Shown in pieces: positions 43,718 to 54,805 of a stretch of DNA of 64,000 nt. A program made the translations under genes and the position numbers. The notes under the pieces are model-generated. The model searched no databases and was not told the DNA's origin. It was given only the letters and a program-made list of their open reading frames with translations. How positions within the stretch are numbered: position 1 is the first letter of the stretch; every line of letters begins with the position of its first letter. The DNA comes from Laccaria trichodermophora (Eukaryota > Basidiomycota > Agaricomycetes > Agaricales > Hydnangiaceae): assembly GCA_018417955.1 (NCBI GenBank), contig JACTVC010000003.1:1054001-1118000 (forward strand), given 5' to 3'.

Positions 43718-46583
43718 CTACTTCAACAACTTCTTGTGAGACTTCTGAGCCTTCTTCTTTCCTTTCCCTGAGTGTTCTTCTTCTTCAGGACTAGATGTTC
43801 GCTGTGCTTTCAATGTCCCACCTCTTTCCACCCAAGTCTTCAGATCCTCCATTGTAAATTTCGTCTGGTCTCGAACACCCCAAATTCGTTCAGTATCAGA
43901 ACAACGAACTTGTTCAGGGTCACTGTCCAACCAGTCTCTCATTTCTGAGAATTCTGTCTCCTCATCTGCAATCTTCACATGCATTGACATAGTTAGCATG
44001 CCAAGCAGATTTCCCAATGAAGACCTCTATAACAATAAACTCCGTGAAAGGAGGAAGGTCTGCAGGCCAGTTCCCAGTACTGAGCATTTCTCGAGCCTTG
44101 GCGATAGCAGCTGTACATTCCTGATACCGACCCCAAGCAAATCGAAGGCCTGGTGCAGTATGGTTTGTGAAGGTAGCATTAATACTGAGCTCTTGGATAA
44201 GACACTTTCTCAAGGCAGGAGTTATCGTTTTGCCCATGAGCCAGTGATCCTTAGAAGAGCCTTGTTCTGAGATAAGATGAGAATCAGCACGAGACCCGCC
44301 TGGATGAGAGCCAGTATGAGAGCCAGAATGTGCAGAAAGAGATCGAGTTCCTGCAGAAAGAGACTGAGTCCCCCTAGTAGTACAAAAATGGCCAGCAAAG
44401 CCTGGTACAGATACAGAATGACTGGGATCATATGTAGTCTAGAAATAAAACTCTTAAAATTATTCTGAGATATGTTAGTCAATATATTATAGCTTACCGC
44501 CAAAAATCGAATGACCTTCTTATCAGGCCATTCAATATAGTCTTCTGCTTTTGGTTGACGCCCTACAATAGTCTCATAACGCCCCTGAATATTCCAGCCA
44601 TCTTCTTCATCATGGATAAAAAGACGATAGGCAGGACCTATGGAAGCTGGTTAACAGATAATCACCAGGAAATTTAAAATAACTTACAGCAAATAGGAGA
44701 ATAGTCTTCAGAGCTACGTCGAATGATATCTTGAATTGTCTGGCATTTGCTGACGTCATGGACTTTGGTGACAAAGGAAGATTGGCTTGTGTCGACCTCA
44801 GGTGGATTCAGATCAGAGACGTAGGTGTGAATTTTGCCTGGGACTGGTTTCTCAGCAGGATTGTATGACAAGACATTCATGTCATCCCAAACTGCATCCG
44901 CATCACCCATATTGAAGGTGTTGCCATGAGCTTTACCTCTAATGACTCCACCAGTTGAGTGCGACGAGCCATATGCTGGGATTTTCATCTTTGGCAGACT
45001 AGCCATGACCACATCTATAATATTGTTTCATACAGAATAACAGACAGAAAGATAAATAATACCTTCATTACCTTGCCCAGGTTCTGCCTGATTTCTATTA
45101 GCTGTTCATTCAGTTGGACATCCTCGAGATGTAGGGCCAACATCTGAAATGTCTGTTTAGCATCAAAGTATAGAATGATTATAAATATTACATGATACGA
45201 TTCCGAGATACAAATATATAAGATAATAATACTGCTTTCAGAGGGTTAGACAGTCATTCAGATGGGTGAGTGGCACACCTGATGTCAAGATGACATCTGC
45301 AAGTCAGGACAGTGGTGGGTTATCCACCATCCTGACAGCAAGAGGGGGAGGGCAGGAAAGGAAGGAGGCAAAATGCACCTGTCTTGTTCATGGTGGGCTT
45401 GGGCTTGGCTTTCGGCTTCAGTTTGGTGGTGTTTGCATTCACGCGGGCATTGGGGACTCGTTCGTTGTTGGTGGTGTCTTTGTCGTTGGTGGTCTGCGTG
45501 TTGTTGGCGGTCTGTGTGTCGCTGGCGGTCTGCGGGTCATTGGCGGTCTGCATGTCGTTGGCAGTTTGCATGTCGTTGGCGGTTTGCGTGTCGGTGGCAT
45601 CCTGCTTGTCGTTGGCATCCCCGATGGGCTGGTCGTTGGTCGTTGGGTTGTCGTTGGCGGTTTGGTTGTCATTGGCAGTGTGGTTGTCGTTGGCGTCGTC
45701 TTCGCCTCCATCATCCTCTTCGACGTCGTCGTCTTTGCCCTCGTCGTCTTCACCCTCATCATCTTCGCCCTCATCGTCTTTGCCCTCGTCATCCTCTTTG
45801 CCCTCGTCTTCCTCTTCACCCTCGTGTTCACCACCCTCTTCGCCCTTGTCGTTGTCTTCGTTGTCTTCATCTTGGCTTTCATTGTTGTCCTCGTTTGGCG
45901 GTTCACCCGCTCGGCGATGCCTGCCGGAGTTGGTGGGTGTGGGCTGGCCGAAGATAGTGGGTGTGGGCTGGGTGGTGTTCGTGAGGCGCCTGGAACGGCG
46001 TGGGGGTGCGACACTGATTCCGCTGTCCATGAGCACGCGCTCGGCACTGTAAAGTCAAAAGAAAACATTAATACAAAGAAAACATATAAGAAAAGAAACA
46101 AGAAAACGAAAAAAGAAAGAAAAAAGAAAGAATAAGAAGAATAAAGGGAGGTGGGGGTACATACAGCGTTTGCTCGGACCTGGGGGGTGTTTTGAGACCC
46201 GTGTCCTCCTGATTGCGATCCTGCGCAGTTTTCCTGTGGATGTGAGTCAGTGGGTTCAAGATGGGGAGGAGAGAGCACATGATTGATGGCGCAATTGCCA
46301 TCGATTGTGTGGTTACGACGCACCTTGCAGCGGTGGGACCTTTCTTGCCCTGTCCTCGTGTTGCTTTCTTTCCTCCTCTGCCTCTTGATTTCATTGTTGA
46401 GTTTTCAACGGCAGTGTCAGCGTCTTGTGCATTTATGTTGTCATCGGCGTTGTTGTTGTTGTTGTTGGTTTTGGTGCCACGGCGACTTTGTTTGACAGGT
46501 TTCTGGTCCGCGTTCAAAGCTTGGCATTTGCGTGAGTTGGCAGCGGCTTTGGCGGATGCTTTGGACAACGGTTTTGGTGCCAT
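43718..46583 (-). CDS. KDZ-element companion gene, multi-exon
   Basis: The start [20 protein letters not shown] (46583) leads through an Asn-rich and RGRGGKK basic region. Later exons give [20 protein letters not shown]; an Asp/Glu run; a 7-residue repeat of the TANDxQ type (21 bp minisatellite, about 45470-45700); [15 protein letters not shown]; then [24 protein letters not shown] and [34 protein letters not shown]. Last come [43 protein letters not shown] and [23 protein letters not shown] recognise this order as the uncharacterised protein that often accompanies KDZ transposases in mushrooms. Exon borders were not all fixed, and I cannot exclude broken junctions. Function unknown. Confidence 0.55.
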
Positions 46584-46732
46584 GGGCAGTGTTGTCGTGG
46601 GTATGGTGTGCAGGATGGTGGTGGGGGGAAGAAAGGAAAGCGACGTGGCAATGCAAACAGCACGTGTGTTCAGCGTGCGGAACGTGCCGAGCATCAGGGG
46701 TGATATATAGTGCTAGTTTGCACTATATATCT

Positions 46733-46818
46733 AAGCCTCTGTGGTTCAATGGTTAATTGCGCGGTCATCTCAGCCACTACGTTCCGTGAGCTCGAGTGTT
46801 CAATTCTTGTTGATGCAC
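46733..46818 (+). repeat. tRNA-like (SINE-like) sequence in element D
   Basis: It begins like tRNA-Arg (GCCTCTGTGG). A box-like TGGTTCAATGG is at 46742-46752 and B box-like GTTCAATTC at 46798-46806, followed by GATGCACTTTATTTT and an AT-rich tail. It lies just outside the GGANTCC array, as in elements A and C. Confidence 0.45.
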
Positions 46819-47117
46819 TTTATTTTATATATATAATAAATAATGTAATACAATTGAAGGCTATGCATCCAGATGGAGTCACTGGGTGAATTCAATCACC
46901 CTGTGTTCTGAGGTGGAGTCCATGTTGGAGTCCATGTTGTCCACATGGTCCAACTGGACTCCAACTGGACTCCAGCTGGAATCCAGATGGATTCTAGACA
47001 AAAAATTGGCTGGGTTACCACCAAAAAAAAATTGTCTAAAATCCACCTGGACTCCAGGTGGATCCATGGAGTCCATCTGGAGTCCACATGGAATCTGTGG
47101 GGGAGAGTAAAGTCCTC

Positions 47118-47608
47118 CAGCAACCCCAACTATTGTCGATGGGTTGTACTTGATGGATATGCCTAAACCTGGGAAATCCATGATTCCAGTTGAGTCTTTC
47201 TCTCCCAAAGGCACTAGGACATCAATCCACTCATTGCGCCCTTTGGTGTCATGGTGTACCAGCGTTGACCGGTTGCTAATCACTGACAAGGCGCTGAAAG
47301 GGGGAGTCCAATGCTTCAGCGCTGTGTACAATTCTTCCTCATCATCCACAAACCCATTTTCTGTCTCGAGGCGGTGGAGTGCCTCCATTCCCTGCTCATA
47401 AAGTTGTGGATGTATGATACTCAGGATGGCACCAATCAAAGCAGATGACTCCTGCATTTCCAGGCTCCACTGTGCCCCAGCGGCGCCACGCTTCATTTGC
47501 GCGCTGACTTCAAGCTTGAACTGAGAAGACTGCATGCAGATCCTTCAGACTTTGTTTAAGGATCCAGAGATTTCACACCTCGTGCCCTTGCTGAAACCAT
47601 GCTGGCGC
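47118..47608 (-). pseudogene. TET/JBP-like dioxygenase, piece 2 (catalytic HxD)
   Basis: Reading begins WFQQGHE at the edge of element E, splices (47578 to 47530) into SSQFKLEVSAQMKRG, and continues ALIGAILSIIHPQLYEQGMEAL, LVHHDTKGRNEWIDVLVPLG, DFPGLGISIKYNPSTIVGVAG. HHD is the iron-binding HxD, and the LPGLG-like and YNPSTVVG-like words belong to the basidiomycete TET/JBP family of 2-oxoglutarate/Fe(II) dioxygenases, which oxidise 5-methylcytosine. The piece is cut at 47117 by element D; the third iron ligand lies beyond it at about 37800. In basidiomycetes these genes are known to associate with KDZ transposons. Confidence 0.65.
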
Positions 47609-48434
47609 ACTAGTAGCTGCACTCTACATCGATGTATTTATGGCAGCTGCCGTGGTAAAACTTGATCAGCTACCGTGAGGGAATGAAATGAAATTTCATT
47701 GATTCACGGCACCCATTTCATTCAAAATGATTCATTCTGTTTCATTGATTCACGGCAACTGTTTCATTCATTTCATTTCATTGATTCACAGAAATTACTT
47801 CATTTTTCATTTCATTCCACCATGGCAACTGTTTCATTCATTCCTTTATTGTTAGAGCTGGGAAAATTATTATGTAATTGATGTAAAATATTAAAGTGCC
47901 TTATTTGGCAACAGTATGCCTATCTTGTTATGTATTTGAGCCTCAAATGCAAAAATACTCCCATATGGCCTCCCACACCACTGCAGTAGGGCGCAACACA
48001 TATCAGGCATAATTGTATATTATTTCCTTATTTAGGTGTGCATTAAAACATCGAAATTGTTGCCTGAAAGATTGAAACAAAAATGAAATAAAGAATGAAA
48101 CAAAAATTCCATGGTAAGAATGAAACAAAAAATGAAACAAAGAATGAAATAGTTGCCAGGAATGAATGAAACAGAATAAATTTCATTCTTCCTGGTAGGA
48201 ATGAAGAAAGGATTGAAATGAAATGGAATGAAACAAAAACGATTTCATTCTCCATGGCAATGTATGAAAAAAAATGAAACAGTTGCCGGGAATGAATGAA
48301 ACAGAATAAATTATCTCAAATGAAACAGGTGCCGTGAATGAATGAAAACTTAGCATTTCATTCATTCACGGTAGCTGATCAAGTTTTTTTATGGCAGCTG
48401 CCATAACTACATCATGTAATTGGCAGCTACCAGT
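47609..48434. mobile_element. Element E: MITE-like insertion in the TET/JBP-like gene
   Basis: About 826 bp. The left end is ACTAGTAGCTGCACTCTACA; the right end, reversed, is ACTGGTAGCTGCCAATTACA. GGCAGCTGCCAT words sit inside both ends. The flanking GCTGGCG occurs on each side (47601-47607 and 48436-48442), a 7 bp duplication. Internally it is long inverted arms of TTTCATT / GAATGAAAC words. Nothing is encoded. Removing the element with one flank copy joins SPA to WFQQG in frame. The 7-8 bp duplication suits a hAT-like or related superfamily. Confidence 0.7.
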
Positions 48435-48880
48435 CGCTGGCGATAAACTCACAGTCCTGGGCTTGAGTTGTTGACAGTGCTCTGCAGGCCGGTAGTGCAT
48501 TTTATGATTTCTCCAGTTAGTAGTAGCCTTGTCGTCTATCCTTAAAGCTGATTCAAGAATTTTGAGGGACTTCCAGATCTGCATCTGAACAGGGTTTGAG
48601 ATTGTACACCCACCAACCATGCTCACATACCTGGCGTGCTTCTGAAAGGATATCAGGCAAATACCAAACCAGCCCATTGTTGTGCATATCCGTTACCACA
48701 AAAGGCGCACTTTTATGGACAATAGGTGAATAGATGGGCGGGTACCTATTCAAGATTTTCTCTTCTGTTTTATGATTTTGTCCGGTTAGGGCGGCGCCAA
48801 TGGTATCGCAATACCGCGTGGCATCCCATGTTGTGTGGACTTGAAGAGATCAACCAACCAATTACTATGTAGCAGGTGAG
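48435..48880 (-). pseudogene. TET/JBP-like dioxygenase, piece 1 (N-terminal side)
   Basis: The minus strand reads TTWDATRYCDTIGAAL, PPIYSPIVHKSAPFVVTDMH, GLVWYLPDILSEARQ. An intron follows (GTATGT...TTCAG, roughly 48634-48590), then MQIWKSLKILESAL, NWRNHKMHYRP, KPRTVSLSPA at the edge of element E. The VTD...VWYLP.IL and W/R-rich RNH text precede the catalytic core in mushroom TET/JBP proteins. The start codon was not identified. Confidence 0.55.
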
Positions 48881-49180
48881 TGTGGCGCACTTGGCTGTTT
48901 GAAAGCCTCAACCAAAACAACAACTATCCCGTTGCAGTCATCCAACAGGTCCAGCATCCAGTGCAGGGGAAAGGGTACTTCTTGTGCTGTTCCATGGAGG
49001 GTAGCCTGGAATTTAGCTTTGAGAAAGTTAGCTATTTCTTGAGTGAGCTTGAAACTACTCAAGTCTTGCAGCATTGAGAAAATGGGTGGGGAATATTGGC
49101 TGGTTGGCAAAGAAAAATGTGGTTGCCTGCATGCGCAACAATGAGGCTGCCGCCAATGCATTCAAATCACCGGAAAATAA
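48881..49180. other. Uncertain minus-strand ORF upstream of the TET/JBP-like pieces
   Basis: A 98-codon minus-strand frame (LTQEIANFLKAKFQATLHGT, HWMLDLLDDCNGIVVVLVEA) may be an upstream exon of the dioxygenase gene or unrelated. No family match was recognised. Confidence 0.3.
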
Positions 49181-49740
49181 TATATCTATCCTATGTGGTC
49201 CCCCACAGTGATACTAATGAGGCAGCACTCTGGTTAACAGTAGCTAAGACCAATGGGCGCAACAATGGGATCCGCGAAATTGGGCGCCAAAGGTACAACA
49301 GTAAATAATATATCTATTTAACTCTCTCCTACATGGTCCCCCACAGTAAGACTAACGAGGCAGCACTCTGGTTAACTGCATCAAAGACCAATGGGCGCAA
49401 CAATGGGATCCGCGCAATTTGGGCACAACCCATGGGCGCCAAATGTACAACGGTAAATAATATATCTATCCTACGTGGTCCCCCACAGTGATACTAACAA
49501 GGCAGCACTCTGGTTAACAGTAGCTAAGACCAATGGGCGCAACAATGGGATCTGCGAAATTGGGTGCCAAAGGTACAACGGTAAATAATATATCTATTTC
49601 TCTCTCTCCTACATGGTCCCCCACAGTGAGACTAATGAGGCAGCACTCTGGTTAACTGCATCAATGACCAATGGGTGCAACAATGGGATCCGTGCAATTG
49701 GGCGCAACCCATGGGCGCCAGAGGCAAAGTCAGCCGATCC
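49180..49740. repeat. Tandem repeat of about 135 bp, four copies
   Basis: Each copy runs from AATATATCTAT through TGGTCCCCCACAGT, GGCAGCACTCTGGTTAAC and CCAATGGGCGCAACAATGGGA to GGTACAACGGTAAAT. Copies begin near 49180, 49308, 49458 and 49587. Copies 1 and 3 resemble each other (ATACTAA, AGTAGCTAAG), as do 2 and 4 (GACTAA, TGCATCAA), so a two-unit block was probably duplicated. Confidence 0.85.
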
Positions 49741-49931
49741 GTCCTCTATGGGGCTCTGTACTTGTGGCCCACCCATCTCGCATGGCCTATTGTAGAGTCT
49801 TGGCCCAGTCATTGCCAAGGCCGAATTTTTGACAGCTCGGCCGAGTCCGCTGGCCTGCTGTTGATGGGCACCTGTCACACGCCGCTGGCCCATCAGTGAT
49901 GGACCCATTTGACTGCCCTAACTGCCCTCAA

Positions 49932-51236
49932 TCATCTATTCTCATTTCTTAAGTCTGCTGAGATGTTACAGGAAAATTTTCTCTGATCGAACAAGTGTAA
50001 AATCAACAATCCACTCAGGGAAGTTACCCAGGAGAGCATAACATAGGGCGCCTCAGATCCTCGGCAACACTGGAGATCTACAATCACATTTGACAATGTT
50101 TGTCCTTGTGCTCTATGCGCCGTCATCGCAAAGGCAGGAACAATCGGGACCTGGGACCGTCGGATTGTGATACCGCCACCAGGGCCATGTTGGGTTTTAA
50201 ACATAAGATCTATGGAATCCTTCGAGATGGGAACGTCATGTGCCTCCAAATGAGGCATGGTATCCTTCATAGAATCCTTCACCTCAACCACGCAAGAGGT
50301 CAATCTTTGTATACCATTTTCATCCATGATGTATTGAATTTGCTTGACAAATCCGTAGCTGCCATTTACAATACCGCCCTCGACATCGAAATTCTGGCTT
50401 ACCAACACCGGCATTCCAAGCACCAATGGAAGTCTACCCAAGCAACCATTGCTCTTGCCAGAGTCAACAGATTGCAGATAAGATACGAGATCTCCCTGGG
50501 AAAGGATGGCTCCCTTGCAAGTATCTGTGGCGTGGTACCAGTGAAGAGTTTGATTGGTTTGTTGTGCGAATGTGATTGCGCATCGTTCGTTTATTGCATC
50601 TTTAGCTGAATTGTTATAGACTATGACAGGAGATGTTTTCCATTTGGAATCGTTGAGGTCGATCTCTTGGTTGCGTCCAACAATTCTACTTTGCAAAAGT
50701 TCATAATCTGAATCCATGCAATTGCCGACTTGAAGGTGTTTCAAAAGCTCTGAAAACCGTATGTTTTCCTGACCTTGCTGCCACATATTGGTTGTAAGCT
50801 CCACAATGGTATTGACGGTAAGCCAGAGCAATCGCCCCAAGATTTTTCTTTCTTTGCATTGACTGCCTTTGCCATATTTCGAAGTAGGATCTGCATAAAG
50901 TCGACTTTTCAAAATGGGAGGCAATTGAGCAAAATCACCTGCAAAGATGATGTTGATGCCACCAAAAGGGTCACTGTTGCCCTTGGCTTTTGATAGTGCA
51001 TCACTAATATCCATCAAGAATTCACAGCTGATCAAGGATACTTCATCAATCAGAAGAAAATCAATGCCATTCCACATTGAAATCAACTCTTCATGAGATT
51101 TGGCAGTCTTTTTATTTTTACCAAAACAGAGGGCGGCATGGAGGGTCATTCCCCCCACATTTTTTGCCGCAACACCCATAAAGGCACAAACTCGAAAACG
51201 CTGGCCCTGTCCTTTGGCTTCAAAGTAGGAGCACAA
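49932..51236 (-). pseudogene. Helitron PIF1-like helicase, main part
   Basis: The 434-codon frame starts inside the helicase just after Walker A (CSYFEAKGQGQRFRVCAFMG) and contains GVAAKNVGGMTLHAAL, Walker B IDFLLIDEVSLIS, FAGDFAQLPP, INERCAI, and the C-terminal motif VPAFAMTAHRAQGQTLSNVIVDL. It is the 3' half of the RepHel protein of a Helitron and unwinds DNA during rolling-circle transposition. It is cut from its Walker A half (53278-54255) by element F. The end at 49932 looks natural. Confidence 0.85.
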
Positions 51237-51238
51237 GG

Positions 51239-53374
51239 TGCATCAGGAAAACGTCTGATTGAACTTTGGGCAACTTTCGCAACTTTGCAAAGTTGCAAAG
51301 TTGCCAAAGTTGTCAAAATTCAACAACTTTGTAAAGTAAGGTACAATAACTTTGAAAGTTATCGAGCAACTTTCAAAGTTGTTGAGCCAACTTTCAAAGT
51401 TGTTCAACAACTTTCCGAAGTTGGGAATCCATCTTTCAGTAGCACTTTGGCACTTTTGCTTGCGTACTTTAATGAACTTATTGAGTGACTTTGGATCTTA
51501 AGAAGGATGGCATGGAACAGAAGAAAAGAATAGCATTGATATTCAGTATCTAATACAGTAGATGTGTCCTAAATAAAGCTGTAGCTAGACACTAATCTGG
51601 GGGCTTCTCGCCTACATCCATCCAGTCACCGCTACTCAACCTGCATGCTGTTGCTATCCTATGGAGTTCGCCCAGTGGTCTGGAGGAGTGGTGAGATTGC
51701 ACCTGGACATGGTTGTAGATGCATGGACATGTTGGTGTGGATGTGTCATGGTCGTGGTTCGTGATCGTTGTTGTGAACACGTTGTGGTGGTCTTCGTAGT
51801 CGTCGTGTTCTGGTTGTGGTAGTGGTGGTCGTATAGTTTGTTTCGTGGTCTGGAGAAGCAAGGAGACACGTCAGTATGTCATAAATATGAGGGTGAAACG
51901 ACATTGTGGTCCCCCACACCAATGCTCCATCCTCACACACTCACGACGAAAGGCTGGATTGGCGATGGAAACTATATCAGAAGAGAAGTCAAATCAATAG
52001 CCCATCCGCAAGGTAGACAGGAGAAGAAACTTACAGTCCATGCATCTTACGGCTTCGCTTGCCCCACTGCGTGTTTCACAAGAGTTGACTGGTGAAAATA
52101 ACCTGCAAGGATGAGTGTTAGATTTAGACCTATACAGAGATTAAAGCGAAAAATCCATACTGTGAGAGAGAGGACTACTGTGCTCCAACCTTGGGTTGTT
52201 GCTGTTGAGGCGAGATGTGAGCTGTCCAGAAAGACAAGATTTCAAGGAACAAATAAATGAACACATACGGGATGTATCATCGTAAGCGGCTAAGGCACGG
52301 AGCGGTTCAAATGGGTTGCCATCTGAAAGCGAGACTTGAAGTTTGTGAACAAGCAGAGGAGTGGTAGGGGCACAAGAGGACCATGAGGGTAAGAAGAGGG
52401 TGAGTGGCAACCAATACAATCAGTATCAGCGAAGAGAGTGAACGGAAGAGCTGGTGGGGAAGGAAGAAAGAGCGCGAACACCGAAAATTTCTCTTGAACC
52501 AAGGTCACATGAGCCCATGATCGCGTCATTCTCATGAGGGCCAGGCAATTGAACTTGTGCAATTTTCAAAAACAAACAGCGTGCATCTTCTTGCTAAATC
52601 CTGCAGAGGTACGTTACTTCGCTCCTCTATTCACATTTGAGGACTTACTTTGGCTGCTAGATATAACCTTGCTTGCCATCAGATTCAGCTCTCTGTGCAC
52701 ACTCCATCCTCACAAGCATTCCACTCAACACAAACGATGATGAGGATTCACAGGTGATATGTGACGACTACCTACTACAACCCAAAGCGATATGCGAAAA
52801 GACGAACAAAACCAAGATAACGCGTACACGAAAGTGCAACATTCAGACCCAATGCGTAAATCCTACCAGAAGTACACAGGAGTGTGGAAAATGAGCAGAT
52901 ATGCTACGGACAGCCGGTGTCTTGCATTTACGAACTGGAATAGGGTTGTGAGGAATGAAAGAAGGTCATGAAAAGTGAGTGTTTACATTGCTTCATCCAT
53001 CATGCACAGTGTTGATTGTTTACCCTCACAAGCAGTCCGCTCGACACAGATGACTAACTCTGAGACGGTGGGTGATCTCACTGGCATAGAAGGAGGAGCT
53101 GTGGATGGCGACATTTTGGAGGAGGTCACTCTCATGGGAAAACCACGTACATGAGGTACATAGCCTTCTAAACCTCTAATTTTATAATTTTTGGTCTCCT
53201 TTCAAAGTTTCAACTCCAAAGTGAAAGACATTCAGAAAGTAGTTCAAAGAGTAGAAATCAAAGTCAAAGATGTATTCTCAAAGTGAAAGTTTACGGTAAA
53301 GTTGAAATAGTTGCTCAAAGTTGCTAACATCAAAGTCTAAGTTACCAAAGTGTAATTGGACGTTTTGCTGATGG
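51239..53374. mobile_element. Element F: non-autonomous insertion in the Helitron helicase
   Basis: About 2.1 kb, bounded by related ends: CATCAGGAAAACGTCTGATT on the left (51241 on) and, reversed on the right, CATCAGCAAAACGTCCAATT (ending 53374). Both ends continue into arrays of AACTTTGCAAAGTTG-type words (51260-51430 and 53200-53350). Interior frames are His/Thr-rich low complexity and encode no transposase. The helicase text resumes on each side, placing the insertion inside the RepHel gene. A clear target duplication was not found. Confidence 0.65.
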
Positions 53375-54212
53375 CCGTTGAACACCCGACTTTTTCCCAT
53401 TCCAGCTGGTCCAGACAGAAACATCCTTAAGGGGTCCTCGGTCCCTGGATGAACTGTGCTCTGTTTGGCAATGATGTTAAACACAAGTGTTTGCTCTTTG
53501 TTGAGGCCCCAGCTTGAAGCAAAGTCAGAAGGATCAAGGCTCGTGGCGGACAGCATCAAAAACTCATTCGGGGGAATACCAACACTGGAGGAAGCCTGAG
53601 AATCAGGAATCTCATTGTTTACCACACATGGTTCGCAGGCACATAATGGATTGACAAAAGAACTATGCACATCAGCCGTCCTTGTATTGGCAAAGTCCTC
53701 GTGCTCACGGCTTTCCCTCGTTTTCCGTTCTACTTTTCGTTTGTCATAGGCGTCTTTCCACAGGGCTTCATAGCCCTGATTGCCACTGCTTACATCTTCC
53801 TCTACTCCAGGTGGATTGTCGTTCACCGGCTCATTAAAAACACCATACAGCCCACTTTTGTCAAAAATATCTACGACGTCAAGAATGTCAGCATTCATCC
53901 TCTGTGCATGCACCAACATCTGGTCGTCTATTTCCTGCAAAAGTCCATGCAATGCTTCCTCATCAATGCTTGCAGTGAGATCATCCTGTTTGACGTGTCT
54001 GCTTTCATCAATCATGGCGGGCGTGATGAAACTGCCATTCACACAATGTCTGTTCTTGAAATGGTTATCGCGGCTGTCCTTGCATTCATGTAAAAGCTGC
54101 ATGTTCGATAGCAACTCATCGACATCCATTGTGTAATTGGCTGAGGCTTTCCATGCGGCGAATGCAAGCTCCCATGAATCAAACCCAGAACGAAGATCGG
54201 CACCAGTGTGCC
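53375..54212 (-). pseudogene. Helitron RepHel, segment with Walker A
   Basis: The frame reads TGADLRSGFDSWELAFAAWK, a linker with CVVNNEIPDSQASSS, then FASSWGLNKEQTLVFNIIAK and Walker A FLSGPAGMGKSRVFN, ending at element F. Upstream it abuts element G at 54212; beyond it the same frame continues as CRLMLCLFKPWH, so this is a middle piece of the rolling-circle protein. Confidence 0.82.
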
Positions 54213-54805
54213 TAGTGCTTGGAAGTCCAGTCTCAAGACTGCAAAAAGACTGCAACTGGACTGGACCAAGACTGCAAAAGACTGGACCTGCAGTCTTGGT
54301 CTTGCAGATTTGAGATTAAAAGACCGCAAAAAGACCGGTTAACGTGGACCGGTCTGGTCGGTTAAGACCGGTCTTTTGTGCCTACATAATAACCCTTCAA
54401 AACGCACCTAAGATCATATTTTTAGGCCAAAAATTGACAAAGATACATATAAAATAGTAAAATATTTCATGAAAATAGTAGATGTACCTTGGTATTTTTG
54501 TAGATACATCAATTCTCAACGGAATTTAACGTTCTTGCACTCGTTTTGAAGCTACGAATAATCTCAATAAATTTACCAACTCACAATTGCAAATATTATT
54601 GCATATTTAGTTGAAAAACCGGTCTTGAACCGGTTGTAACCAGTTTGGACCAAGACTGGTCCAAAGACCGAAAAAGACCGGAGTCTTGCAAAAGACCGGT
54701 CCTGGTCTGGTCTTTTGAGGTTTTAGGAATTGTGTGGACCGGTCTCGGTCTCGGTCTTTTTGTTTTGGGCCAAAAAACCGGACTGGACTGGACTTTCAAG
54801 CACTA
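54213..54805. mobile_element. Element G: hAT-type MITE in the Helitron
   Basis: 593 bp with ends TAGTGCTTGGAAGTCCAGTC and, reversed, TAGTGCTTGAAAGTCCAGTC, flanked by the 8 bp duplication AGTGTGCC (54205-54212 and 54806-54813). The TAGTGCTTG end and 8 bp duplication are typical of hAT elements. Internally, GGTCTTTT / AAAAGACCGG words recur on both arms. Removing it with one duplication copy restores LFKPWHTGADLRSGFDSW in frame. Confidence 0.88.

Larger units (their letters stand above)
37806..47117. mobile_element. Element D: KDZ-family DNA transposon carrying nested element H
   Basis: The left end is CAGTACTTTACACTTCCCC; the right end, reversed, is GAGGACTTTACTCTCCCCC. Each is followed by CACAGATTCC and a dense array of GGACTCC/GGAGTCC words (37825-37995 and 46910-47090). 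Inside are a KDZ-type transposase (41173-43652), its usual companion gene (43718-46583) and a later Harbinger insertion (38210-41145). Without the Harbinger the element is about 6.4 kb. It sits inside a TET/JBP-like gene, whose reading continues across the element, but no 8 bp duplication is visible at the two junctions. Confidence 0.7.

Noticed and set aside
45266..46135. Plus-strand ORFs rich in Val/Gly, Cys/Trp/Arg or Ser/Leu
   Set aside because: They are shadows of the Asp/Glu/Asn-rich minus-strand companion gene; the three plus frames are open only because of the repeat.
49180..49740. CRISPR-like array
   Set aside because: Units are about 135 bp, contiguous and without unique spacers, in a eukaryotic transposon context; it is an ordinary tandem repeat.
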